Shown: positions 23,892 through 34,853 of the stretch, piece by piece
Position numbering within the stretch: position 1 is the first letter of the stretch
How the letters are laid out: each line of letters opens with the position of its first letter
Origin: Gnetum montanum
Lineage: Eukaryota; Streptophyta; Gnetopsida; Gnetales; Gnetaceae
Length of the DNA: 64,000 nucleotides
Assembly: GCA_015680685.1 (NCBI GenBank)
Contig: MNCI01016011.1
Span: forward strand, 392,895 to 456,894
Direction of reading: 5' to 3'
The notes under the pieces: model-generated
Databases searched by the model: none
Told to the model about the DNA's origin: nothing
Seen by the model: only the letters and a program-made list of their open reading frames with translations
Made by a program: the position numbers and the translations under genes

Positions 23892-25095
23892 CCTTATGAC
23901 TTATTGGTTATGATCTTCACCAGTAAAGGTGAAGGGAAATTTGGTGGATTTTTAGAAAGGCATGGTTATAGTGTTGAAAATTACTTAAGAATAGGATATA
24001 AATGTTAAGATGGGAGTAAATTCTAGTGAATGGAATTAAAAAATTCTTGGAGGAAATGAAAATGGAAAAAAATGATATAATTAGTAAGTGGGGGATAATG
24101 GGGGTTTACCCATTTACTAGAAATAGAATATTTGCAATGTTGGATTTAAACCTTACCCAAGTTAACTTCCCAAGTGCCTCTACATTGAGTATGGAAAAGG
24201 AGGAAAGAAGGGGAGGGGGATGAGATAATGGAAATCTCTTACCTTCTTATTTCAATGTTGGAGAGANTTAAAAGTTTCCAAATATGGTTTTGGTAGGCTA
24301 CCACCTTTCAAAAAAAAAGGAGAGAAAAGTAAGCTTGGTTGGTATGGAAACCAATGTTAGTTTAGTGGCAAAGATTATGGCATCAAAAATTAAAGGTTTA
24401 TTAAGGCTTCCATGCTGGCTTTGCTCTAGGAATTCATAATAGATGTTATAAAATTCCAATACCCAAACCACTTGTAGCTTCCACACTAAGGTTTATACTA
24501 TAGGGGAGGTAAAGGAAATGTTGGATTCCTTAGGAGTTTTGGCTAGAAAATGGCTTTCAACTTGCAACAAAAGTATATCTAGTTATAAAATTAGTTTCAA
24601 ACTTCACCAACACTAGCCTCTCAACTACTTCCATGCTAGGTATGGTAGAGGGGGGAAAGAAGAGGGGTGATATGATGGAAATTTCACACCTCCTACCTCA
24701 ATGTTGATGGGAAAAAAGCCTATAAACCAAAGTGGAAAGTTAGTATTTTTCTGCTAAAATTGGTTTTAGCTAGTTGCTAATTTTCTCAAATTGGAAAAGT
24801 GGGGAGAAAGCCAACTCATGATGAGTTGAACCACCCACTTTAGAAACTAGAGAAAATTGTTTTTATAGTAAAAAAAAAGGAGGAAAGAGATATCAATTCT
24901 AGCTTTGGGATGTAAAATTCATAGCATATGTTGTAAAAAGCCAAAACCCAACCACTTGCAACTTCCATGCTATAGTTTCAGTCGTAGGGGAAAAAAACTA
25001 GTGTTAATTCCTCAAAGGTTTTGGCTACAAACAATCAAGGAAAAGCTTGCAAATGGTAAAAAAAATAATAGATCTAGCTACAAAATTTAGGTGTA
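23892..25095 (-). repeat. Tat-A leader with two ~485-bp direct repeats
   Basis: The noncoding leader between primer site and gag holds two long diverged repeats, roughly 24100-24590 and 24590-25090. Paired landmarks are GGAAAGAAGGGGAG at 24205 with GGAAAGAAGAGGGG at 24655, CAATGTTG at 24254 and 24703, ACCACTTGTAGCTTCC with ACCACTTGCAACTTCC (about 24465 and 24953), and ATCTAGTTATAAAATT with ATCTAGCTACAAAATT (24578 and 25072). Spacing varies from about 450 to 560 bp because of indels. One ambiguous base lies at 24267. Confidence 0.6.
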
Positions 25096-25115
25096 GGTCC
25101 TCCTTTGAGCACTAA
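25096..25115 (-). other. Tat-A primer-binding site
   Basis: Minus strand TTAGTGCTCAAAGGAGGACC lies ten bases after the LTR end. It is a decayed form of the Tat-lineage site (TTGGCGCTAGAAGGAGGG type, tRNA-Arg in related elements) and aligns with the Tat-C site at 57888-57907. Confidence 0.65.
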
Positions 25116-25125
25116 GAAAAATTGT

Positions 25126-26100
25126 TGTAACTGAAATGCTTGATTGCTAGAATGAAAACCAAGGATCCTTGGTGCAAGCAATTCCCCAACCCTGAATCCC
25201 TAGGGCCTCTACTATAAAAATGGGATTCAAGGCATCTTGGATGGTTTGATAGATCAAATAGGGACTTATGAGATGCAAGGCATGCATGAAAACATGAATA
25301 AATTCAAATAATTCATTGATAATAAATTTATTTTTAAACACAAAAGTCAAAACTTTATTGAGAAAAGAATAAAGAATAAGTTAGAGAAATGTGTACAAAT
25401 GGCACCTAGATGAGAAAAAAGGGGATTCACTTTTGTAAGAATTCAAACCCTATTAAATTAAAGGTGATTTGCTACACATCCCAGGTGTTAAGCCACTCCA
25501 AATGTTATCGAACCTTCCTTTGATGCTATAACCTTGGATCTGCCAATTGGGTCACTGTTGGGGCCATGAGAAAGGTGGACTATTTAGATGCCAAGTTACT
25601 CCTCATTGGTTTTGGAATTCAACAAAGTGTAGTGTTAGCATAAAAAATCCACCATATCTCAAGGCTTCATTGCTTCCACATTGGGGTTTAAGAGAATTTA
25701 AGCATGAGAACTTGCAAGAGCTCTTGAGTGCCTAAAAATGTCCCAAGTGTGGAATTGTGTGTACATAAATTACTTGAGACTTGCTTGAACAAAAAATGCT
25801 TAAATTGTTGAAAAATTTCAGAACCTCTATTGGAGTTTAATGCTAGCTTTTATAGGTCTTAGGGCCATTAATGGGGCTGCAAATTGGCTATGATTAGGCT
25901 AAAAATTAGTTGTAAAATGGCTATAAATTGGCTGCAAATTTAGGTGAGATGGGTGCCCAAATTTGGGAGGTTACTATACATAGTAAGTGCTTTTCCCCTC
26001 ACCATTCTGTTTACTATCAATAGTAACCAAGGAACACCTTCCATGCTAGAGATGAATCTTCCACACTAAGCTCTCCTAAGTAGTGAGCACTATTTATAGA
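25126..26100 (-). repeat. Tat-A 5' LTR
   Basis: Homologous to the Tat-B LTR: AACCCTGAATCCCTAGGGCC (about 25192) matches 47715, and the TTGGCTGCAAATT-rich U3 matches 48360-48570. The 3' terminus (TGTAAC read on +) is fixed at 25126 by the neighbouring primer site. A TATA element on the minus strand (CCTATAAAAGC) is at about 25847-25857. The right border with Athila-3 is uncertain by tens of bases. Confidence 0.65.
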
Positions 26101-27790
26101 ATTTTTCCTATGCTTCAACTAGATTTTGTTGATAGGGCCTAGTCAATGTGTGTCAGTTGCATTGACTAGGCCTAGTCAACATGACTATTGACCACCACTA
26201 ACCAAGTCAAAATTTAAAAATTACAAGGAGATTTTAAATGAAATTGGAGTCAAATGGAAGCCTAGAAAACTAGGAACATAATGAGATACAAGAAGAGGAT
26301 TAGAGTTTACAAAAGATGAAGAATGATTGGAGAAATGCCTTAAGGAACATACAGTTGGATGGAACTAATGAGGAATGCAAAGTATTTGATTTTCAAAGTG
26401 TCTAAGGATAAAATACTTTAGTATCCCAACCAAGAGCTATGCAAGTGGATCCTCCCAATAGCAGGCTTATGCCCCTTTTTCCCTTGCATAACCTCAAATA
26501 AGAAGTGCATGAGTTGCATAATTGATTAATGGTTACAAAACATCAAGGGCTAAATACCAAAGATTCTACCTAATAATTTCAAAATATCAAACTAATACAT
26601 TAAACAAAAACATGAAAACTGGTAGTGAGGTTAGTTATGAAGAGGATTGATGGATGAGATAGAGAATGGAATGGATGTCCCAATCATGGTCACATGAAGC
26701 CCCTTGTTGAGTTCTGGTTAGATGACCCGATAAAAGTCCAACCTTAGTCCAAATCAAAACCAACCACTTTCAATGACTTTGCATCATCAGTCCAAGAGTA
26801 GTCCATCCCCTTGAGACATAAGAATGCTTCCACAAATAATTGCCATTTCTTATTTGAGAAGAAAAGAGATGTAGGAAGTGAGAAAGGGCCTTAGTTAGAG
26901 GGGACCTTCAAGCATGGATAACATGTCTTTCTAGTCCCATAACTAGTTCTTGTAGCTCATTTATTTTATCTAAGGGATGTGCTTTGAAATCCCTTCATGT
27001 TTTTTTGGATATTTTATATTTTTTATGAATTTTTTTGGGTGGGAAAAAAACCATGCAAAGACTTATTCAACTTCTTGTTATTGGTTGACATGAAATGGTA
27101 AGAAATCCATGAAAACACACATGCACTCAAGCAAGTAGAGAGGTAAAATGAGTATTGAATCCCCCTTGAAGTCACACCCTTTTCAAACCTTTGAATCTTT
27201 TCCAAGTTTGAAAACTATTAAGCTCACAAGATCATTAAAGTTTTATTAATGAAAAGGGACCTCATACTTCCAAAGCAAGGAAAACCATAGAGTTAGTGGA
27301 TGGGTAGATGATGTGGACTCACTTCTTGTTCCAGGAAAAGAAACCTATCTAATTCATTGGTCATGAAATTCAAAAATAGGAACTAGACATTAGCAATCAA
27401 AAAAATTAGGTACAAATCATGATTAGTAACCAACTACAACACCACCATGTCCTATTGGCAATAAAACACTTTTATTAGAAGACAAGAAAAGTTCACATCA
27501 AAATAAGGGAAAATATAAAATAAATTATAAAATATTTAAGAAAAATATAACATATGAATGATGTTAAAAAATCGAAAAAATAACAAAGTATAAAAAAATA
27601 AAAATAAAAGCAAAGAAAGCATAAAAAAGGTGTAAAATAAAAAAGTAAGAAAAACTAAGAAGCCACTTTAAATGATTAACATGGATGACCATCTCCCCCA
27701 TGACTGAGTTAAACGGAGGATATCCAAAAGATTAAGTGAGGTTGTCCATCCATTGATAAGTTTCCTCCACTAGCTTGCTTGGACTCATGG
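26101..27790 (-). other. Athila-3 3' noncoding region
   Basis: Homologous to 9480-11239 of Athila-2 and 44330-45700 of Athila-4. Shared landmarks read on + are ACCATGCAAAGACTTATTCA (27050), GATGATGTGGACTCACTTC (27308) and TGGATCCTCCCAATAGCAGG (about 26445). No coding frame. The segment next to Tat-A (about 26085-26200) carries TATTTATAG and repeated TAGTCAA/TTGACTA motifs that resemble Athila U3 sequence. Confidence 0.65.
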
Positions 27791-29080
27791 AAAGTTTTGA
27801 CTTGTATTTTGACCAGCTAATTTTTGTTCAGGATCTTAGGTTTGTAGATCAACGTGACCCCAGATAGAAAGGTTTCATAAATGATGTAAGGCCATTTCCA
27901 TAATGTTTGAAACTTAGTTCGTTGAGGTATGTGTGTGGGGTTCCAATAGAGAACCTTGTCTCCAGGTTGAAATTTCACTTTCCTCATCCTAAGGTCATGG
28001 CATTGTTTATTGAATGCTTTGTGCACTTCATTCAAGGATAGGGCCACCAATTGATTTTCATCTAGCATGTTAAGGTTGATCAATCTCTCTTTTTGTGCTA
28101 GGCTTAGGTCAAGTTTAAGGTCATAACCTATTGAAAGTTTATGGAGCTCAAATTGAACTAGTAGAGCTGGTAACTTTTTGTACACCAACTCATAGGGAGA
28201 GTATCCTATAGGGAGTTTCCATGTTGAGCAATATGCCCAGAGGGCATCATTAAGTTTTTTTCTCTAGTCTCTCCTATACTTTCTAATTATTCTTGTTAAT
28301 ATTTTTGTGATCTCTCTATTAATAACCTCTACTTAACCATTAGCTTGGGGGTAGTAGGATGTTGTTAATTTATTCTCAACCCCTAAGCATTGCATGAGCT
28401 TGTGAAATGTAGTACCTATAAAATGAGTACCATTATAAAAAATCAGTGCATATGGCACTTCAAACTTGTTTACAACATTTGGTTGTACAAATCATTTAGT
28501 AGTGGAAGATGTACAATTAGTGATGGCTACTACTTTTGTCCATTTCATATAATATTCTATAGTAACTATTATGTACACCTTTCCATTTGACATGGGTGTG
28601 ATGGGATCCATGATGTCAATGCCCCTATGTCGAAGGATTCTAGTGGTTGGACCCACTATTGAGGTCCCTCTGTTCAAGTAGTCCTTCCATCATCTTGTTG
28701 ATAATGTTCACAAGAGTGAACAAATTGGTGGACATCCCTAAAGATTTTTGGCCAATAGTACCTTGCAATCAATATTTTAATGTCCATGCATCTCTCTACA
28801 TAATATCCATCACAAGGATCTTTGTGAGCATTACGAACACACCAATGAACTAGGCCATCAATGCACACCTTGTAAAGGTGTTTGTTAATTTCCATGAAGC
28901 ATTTGGCCTAAAGAAGAAACTATTGTTTCTTCCTATTATCTAGCTCTTGTTGCATCTCTTGAGTGAGAAAATAAGTGAGAATTCCATCATACCATTTTGG
29001 TTCAGTGGGCACTTGTTCATTTATTACTCTAACAAATAGGAGTTCATTAGGAAATTGACCAAAGAGTGAGCTCTCATCCT
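27791..29080 (-). pseudogene. Athila-3 integrase, broken
   Basis: Zinc-binding region at 28895-28674: EINKHLYKVCIDGLVHWCV, then RYYWPKIFRDVHQFVHSCEHYQ, in which the second zinc-binding Cys has become Tyr (one G-to-A change). The core between 28677 and 28190 is broken, although YIIVTIEYYMKWTKVVA is readable at 28580-28530. The C-terminal region 28188-27817 is open: KKLPALLVQFELH, KVKFQPGDKVLYWNPTHIPQ and TLWKWPYIIYE. This order is that of Athila-type integrases. Confidence 0.8.
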
Positions 29081-29645
29081 CTTTGTTATCTCATTGTAAT
29101 TGAGACAAGTGATTAAAAATCACATTCTTAGTCTCCTTTCAATCTACCATTGTAATATCAAACTCCTATAAGATCACTAGCCACCTTATGACATGGGGGC
29201 TCACCATTGGTTTATCCATTAGGAAGTGAATGACACTATGGTTAGTGTGTGCAAACACCTTATATCTAAGCACATAGTACCTAAACTTCTTTAAAGAATA
29301 CACCACTAACATAAAATATTTTTCCATTGTGGTGTAATTAATCTATTTACCCAAAATGCTTTGGCTTGCATAGTAGATGTAATATGGACTTTTTTTCTCA
29401 TCTAACTACATAAGCATAGCTCCCAAGGTATAGTTTGATGCATTCATAATGATGTGAAATGGATGGGACCAATTAGGTGCTTGTAGAATTGGAGTCTCTA
29501 CAAGGTTCTCCTTAAGCTACTAAAATGCCTTTTTGCATTACTAGGTTCATATGAATGGAGAATTTTTCTTTGTAAGTTTGACCAACAATTTTGTGATCTT
29601 AGAGAAATTTGTTATGAATTATCGGTAGTAGCCATTGTGTCCAAG
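29081..29645 (-). pseudogene. Athila-3 RNase H, broken
   Basis: Located between RT and integrase as in the other copies. Readable fragments on the minus strand include the C-terminal block ending in a NHLSQL-type motif near 29100 and a VFAHTNHSVIHFLM-like stretch near 29240. Multiple stops elsewhere. Confidence 0.65.
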
Positions 29646-30750
29646 GAATGACCAAACATCTTTAACAGTTTCCAGTTGGTGGGTTATTCCATGGATGATC
29701 CAAATCTTTTTAGGATTCATCTCAATCCCTGCTAAAGAAATTTTATGTCCCAACATAATGCCCTCTTAGACCATGAGATGGCTCTTTTACCTATTGAGCT
29801 AAAGATTAGTCTCCATACATCTTTTAAGCACTTTCTCAAGGTGGTCCATGACTTGCTCAAATGTAGTACCATAGATGAAGAAGTTATCCATGAAGACTTC
29901 CATCCCACTACCAATTTTCTATTGAAAAATGGTTAGGACCAAGAATTGAAAAGTTGCAGGGGCATTGTATAGACCATAGGGCATCTTATGATTTGTAAAA
30001 GTCCCCCAAGGACTTGTGAATGTTATTTTTTTCCTAATCCTTAGGCACTATATAAATTTGGCTATAGCCAGTATAACAATCCAAAAAGCTATAATAGAAA
30101 TACCCAGAAATAGTGTCTAATACCTATTCCACAAATGGCAATGGAAAATGATCTTTCAACATCACCATGTTTAATAGCCTAAAATATATATAGACTTGTC
30201 ACTTACCACCTTTATTTGGTATAATTACAATTGGACTAATCCACTTGCTATCCCATTTGATAGATAAACCCTACCTTGAAGAGTTATTTAATTTCCTCTT
30301 TGATAATCTACTTCAATTTGAGGTTCAGTTGCCACTGCAACTACCTCTTTGGCTTCATGGCTAGATTAGTATAGATGTGATGCTGGCATATCTTAAGATC
30401 AATCCCTATGAGTTTAAGATATGACTAAGTAAAGGCTATTGGCCATTCGTTAGCTACCTTTATGAATGTCCCTTTTTACTCAGGAGCAAGGTTGGCATTG
30501 ATTATCACTAGCCTGCCATTTTTCAAAAGTGCATACTTCATGTCTGTAGGTAGAGTTTTCAACTTTAAGGACTCTTGTTTAAAACTATTAGGGATTTCTA
30601 GCTCTTTCCAATTGGTTTCATTAGATTCATCATTGGAGAATTGATGATGAACTTGCTCCAATTCATCCATGCCTTCAACATAAGCACAAGTTAGGCTCTT
30701 AGTAGGTTCCATACAAAGTGTGATGCTCTCATAATCAACTTTCAACCACT
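29646..30750 (-). pseudogene. Athila-3 reverse transcriptase, broken
   Basis: Begins with MEPTKSLTCAYVEGMDELEQ (30715-30660 region), the same linker as in Athila-2 and -4, and the ANLAPE block near 30480. RT motifs are scattered over frames. The catalytic block at 29883-29894 reads Phe-Met-Asp-Asn instead of Phe-Met-Asp-Asp, a G-to-A change, so polymerase activity is lost. The flanking VF...NFFIYG text confirms the alignment. Confidence 0.78.
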
Positions 30751-31400
30751 AGGTACCCTCCTATTTTTTGGTTGCTGCATACAATAACTTTTGAATTGTA
30801 AATTCATCTACATACTATCTACATTTTTTGATTGATGTGCTTTTAATAGATCAAAGTTTTTGCACATAGTTGCACCATGTATTATTGTACATGATGCATG
30901 GAACTCACTTTTTCTTGATCTTTACGAATGCATTTTTCTTGGAAATATCTAAAGAAAGATCTCTAATGCCCATTTATGCATCAACAATGCTCAACCAAGC
31001 CCTTTTCATAATGACTAGGAAGTTCCCCTTGCAATTGTCAACTTTGATTACTAGGAAATTTGTAGGATACAACCACCCACAAATGGTGGTTACAATGTCC
31101 TTCACTAGTCCCAAATGAACAGTGATGGATTGATCTACCAATTCTAAATAAATGTTACTCTTCTTTAGAGGAGGCAAGTCCTAGGTGTTGTACATTTCAT
31201 AGGAAATCAAATTAACACTAGAACCTAAATTGAGAAGAGCCTTGTATGGCTTATTTCTAGCAATCTGCAAGTAGATGAGCAAACTTTTTAAATTAGCTCT
31301 TTTCTTGGTAAGGTTGCCAACCTTGATCTAATTAGATAAAATGTGGGTTAACATGATAGTGTGGATCTTTGGTAGCATTTGATTTAAAGGGCTCTCAAAA
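30751..31400 (-). pseudogene. Athila-3 aspartic protease, broken
   Basis: The active-site segment at 31223-31231 reads Asn-Leu-Gly where the family has Asp-Leu-Gly or Asp-Ser-Gly, so the catalytic Asp is gone. The second half is open at 31177-30974 (PPLKKSNIYLELVDQSITVH, TTICGWLYPTNFLVIKV, FLVIMKRAWLSIVD), with Lys replacing Gly in the M-G-R block. Confidence 0.78.
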
Positions 31401-33807
31401 GGAATGGATGCAGAGGATGAAGGAGACATAGGGTGACTAGTTACATAAGTAGATGAGGGTTTTGTAGGGCTATTTGTTTGGAAGAATGCTCTTTTATGGG
31501 GTCTAGCTTCTGAACCACTTAGCTAGGAAGCTAGCTATAAGTTAACAAACTTGGTAGTGTTATGCTGCTATGGCTACATGGAAATTTCACTTTGCATGGA
31601 TGGGGTAGGCGGTAATTGGGTTGAGGGTAGAGGAACATATGTTGAAGGAAGAGGAGGGTGATAGGGATATGGGGTTTTTCTTCTAAGAGATTAAGAATGA
31701 CTTTTGTAATACTCTAGAGGGTAATAGTAATGCTGAAAAGATGCATGACTAGAAGAGTCACATGGAGACATTGGTTGTTGAACATAGTAGCCATATGGAT
31801 ATAGCTACCTATAAGGATACTGCTACCTTACTGGGGGCAACCCTCATGACTATGGGTGTTGCCACTAATGATATTACTTGTATAGTTGTGATGGAGCTCC
31901 ACTTAGATAATAAGCTTGTTATTACTGGTGGAACTACCTTGGATTGCCTTGAGGATAAGACAACCTTCTAGATGCTTACCTTTGTGCTAGTCTAGGATTC
32001 AAAGCATACATCCCATATTCCTATAAGTGCGACATAATAAGGTAACATCTCTTGAGATGTTCATATGGGTAGATGTCACACCCATCATCATCATCTAACT
32101 CTAACTCCACAACCTCTTCTACTATCGTAGCCTTACCTTTACAGCTTTGGTAGGTACATTCAGCTTTTTTTCTTTTACTAAGGTCATGATCACTACATTA
32201 TCCTTTGGATTATTTTGCAACTTTTAGAGTAGTTTGAATATTTTTTTATCCAAAGATTCTAACATTTTGTCAACCTTAGCCAAAATTTCAAATAGATTTT
32301 TAAATTGGCAAGGATTTTATCTACATTACTTCATCAAGTGGTGCCTCCCCCTCATTGTCACAAAATTGGACCTCCCTTTTCTAATGGGAAGGTCCTAGTT
32401 ATAGTCCTTAGAACTTCTCCATTTTCTCAACTCACCTTCTTCTTTTACAACCTACTCAATCAACCTTTGAATCTAATGGACTCTTAGTTCTAACAGTCTC
32501 CCTTGGGCATAGACCCCAAGAGTTCTCCTCATTTCTAATCAAAGCCCATCTATGATATGATAAAGTTACTTCCAATGAGAATAATCATGGCTAGGACATT
32601 TATGCAAAAGGAAATAATACATATCCATGGATGCATCCAAGGGTTCATGTGTTCCTTGTTGGTAGTCTTGGATTTTCTTTTTCAAATTGGACACTATAGA
32701 GTACATCTGATATTTTTCATTGAATATTTCAATCATTGTACTCCATCTACAAATTTATTTAGGCTCCAAGGAGTGGTACCAACTTTCTACTTCTTTTATG
32801 AGTGTCTTGGGAAATATTTTAATTTTCTACAGATTTTTTTCTATATTTTACAAGGAACAGGCATCATAAAAGGACCAAAGGTGGATCTATGAATATGAAT
32901 TATATCCCCCCTCAAATTTGGAGATATTGTTCATATCCAACCAGTTGATTTTTCTATCTTTAACATGCCTAGCTTGAATCCTGACTGCCTCTACAATGTT
33001 TAGTATGCTTCAAGTTACCAATAAGGGCTCATCATTATCATGATTTCAATGATACCTATGATGTCCCCTACTACCCCTTCAATCATGGAAAGGCCTAAGA
33101 TAATTATCCTGTTACTCGCCTTCATTACAGTTTCATCCCTTATGGTTTCAATCACATTCAAAGAAGGAAGAAGAAGATGTAGATGAAGAGGGTGAAGAGG
33201 GAGGAGGACTACCACTACTACAATGTCTACCACCTCCTCTCTACTTGTCATGACCATGATCATTAGGTTTTCTATCATTATGATTCTTTTCTGTGACCTT
33301 GCCTTGACTTCCACTATTACCTAAACCTAAATTGTTGATAGTAGACTACAGATTCAAGTTAAAGCCCCCTTTACCAAAGTTAAGGGGTGGAAAATCTTCA
33401 TGTTGAGAATCCCTGGAGGGAAGATCCTTATTGTCATCTTGGTTTAATAGGAACAAGGGGTTGGTAAACCATTTTTCCTTTATAGCTTCATGACACTGCT
33501 CTTGGTTTCAATCTCATTTGTGTTATGTTTTTATGGGATGTTAGTCTTGATAGTTATGGTTCTACATAATGTATTCATCATGGAGGTCCTAGATGTCCAA
33601 CCTCTTAAGACTTTGAAGAAACATCCTAGGAACATATTGGTTAGGAGGCAATACAACATTGCCCTCCATATCTCTTGACCACAACTACTCATCCTAATGT
33701 AGGATGAAGGTGAAATCAAGTACAAGCTCATCTAGATGAGTGTACACCACTTTGAATTCTTGGGGCACTAGCAATTTTGAATCATCATGCCTGTGAGAGG
33801 AAGATAT
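31401..33807 (-). pseudogene. gag: Athila-3 gag, broken, start codon lost
   Basis: The expected start codon at 33805-33807 reads ATA. The following ISSSHRHDDSK aligns with MSSSSHKLEG of Athila-2. The N-terminal block VVYTHLDELVLDFTFILH is followed by TAG at 33694-33696. A Ser/Pro/His-rich linker lies at about 33100-33250. The degraded zinc knuckle near 32040-32085 (CDIYPYEHLKRC) keeps the His and last Cys but has Tyr for the second Cys. Many in-frame stops. Confidence 0.75.
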
Positions 33808-33836
33808 TTTCGATTAGAGAAAAATTTAGTGTTCTT

Positions 33837-33866
33837 AAATTATAATTATAATTATAATTATTAATT
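33837..33866. repeat. AT microsatellite (AATTAT)n-like
   Basis: Short run of repeated ATAATTATA units just before the Athila-3 gag start. No function inferred. Confidence 0.7.
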
Positions 33867-33951
33867 TCTCAAATGATTGTGACCTTAGGTTTCATTCCAA
33901 TGATCTTAAATAATATTCACCAAGTCCTAGATAGTGCATATATCAAACTAT

Positions 33952-33973
33952 AAGTCCTCAACAACAACACCAA
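33952..33973 (-). other. Athila-3 primer-binding site, extensively deaminated
   Basis: Minus strand TTGGTGTTGTTGTTGAGGAC directly follows the LTR end. Compared with the Athila site (TTGGCGCCGTTGCCGGGGAC), all differences are C-to-T or G-to-A. It would no longer pair well with tRNA-Asp. Confidence 0.8.
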
Positions 33974-34853
33974 TGATGAGTGGCAAGTAGACCCTATGCT
34001 CAACCATAAAAATCATTGTGTTCATGCATGATCCAGTCAAATTTCATGGACTTATAGCCTTCTACGTACACTGATCTCTAGAAAGTAAAACTAATTATTA
34101 CAATCATTGTCTTCCCAATTACACTTGTGAAATGCAAAGGTATGGTTAACTGCAACTAGGGTATATAATTTTTATCATTTTTATGTTTTGTGTTTTAAGT
34201 TACTTAAAGATAAAAAATAATGAATAAAATAAAATAATTAAAATATTATTTTAATCTGACTAGCTACACCTAACTAATCCTAACATAAGCATCTATTCCC
34301 ACTTGTCATACACATCCTAAACACATTTAACGCTACTAGGGTACCAAATGTTGTGTTATTGGGATTACCAAGTGTCAAGCATATGCTTGAAGTGGTCATA
34401 CTTATATGCTTAAATAATTACTATTTAATCTAGCTTAGTCTAGATTAATTTCTTATTGAATTAGTTAAAGCATTAAAGAAAATTGCATAAAACATTGAAT
34501 GCATGAATAAACAATTAATCTATTTCAAAGTGCTTTACGGTTTATTAGAAAGCTTATTTATATTGTCACACACATTGATGTACTCAAGTATAATAGTTCT
34601 TGAATAAAGATCCCTACACTCTTTGAATCCTATTGTGGGCACTTAGAAAAATATTCTAACTTTCAAATGACAAAACTATAAGAGCTCTGTTACAACTATG
34701 ACTCCATATGCCATAAACATGAAAAGTGAGTGCATATTTATAGGTAAAAATAGACACTGTGTTGACAAGGCCATGTTAACACATCAAATTCCACATTGAT
34801 GCAGTCACATTGATGAGGTTGTGTCAACACATCTCAAAAAACATGACTCATCA
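33974..34853 (-). repeat. Athila-3 5' LTR
   Basis: An 880-bp LTR, close to the 887 bp of Athila-4's 3' LTR. It ends on the minus strand with CACTCATCA at 33974 and starts with TGATGAGTC at 34853. A TATA element (CCTATAAATATGC on -) is at about 34734-34744. U3 carries short inverted CATTGATG/CATCAATG-type motifs, as in Athila-2. Confidence 0.78.

Larger units (their letters stand above)
19700..26100 (-). mobile_element. Tat-A: gag-protease-only Tat-like retrotransposon
   Basis: Minus-strand element with a 5' LTR (25126 to about 26100), a Tat-type primer site, a long leader with large direct repeats, gag and protease (23891-20421), and a 3' noncoding region with a 29-bp minisatellite. No RT, RNase H or integrase is present between protease and minisatellite. 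Tat-C has the same arrangement. The left end and 3' LTR were not found, so the left border is a guess. Confidence 0.7.
26101..34853 (-). mobile_element. Athila-3: Athila-like retrotransposon, 3' end missing
   Basis: Minus-strand element with a 5' LTR (33974-34853), a heavily mutated tRNA-Asp-type primer site, gag, protease, RT, RNase H, integrase and 3' noncoding DNA that stops at the Tat-A border. No 3' LTR was found; Tat-A may have inserted here, or a deletion may have joined them. Confidence 0.82.
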
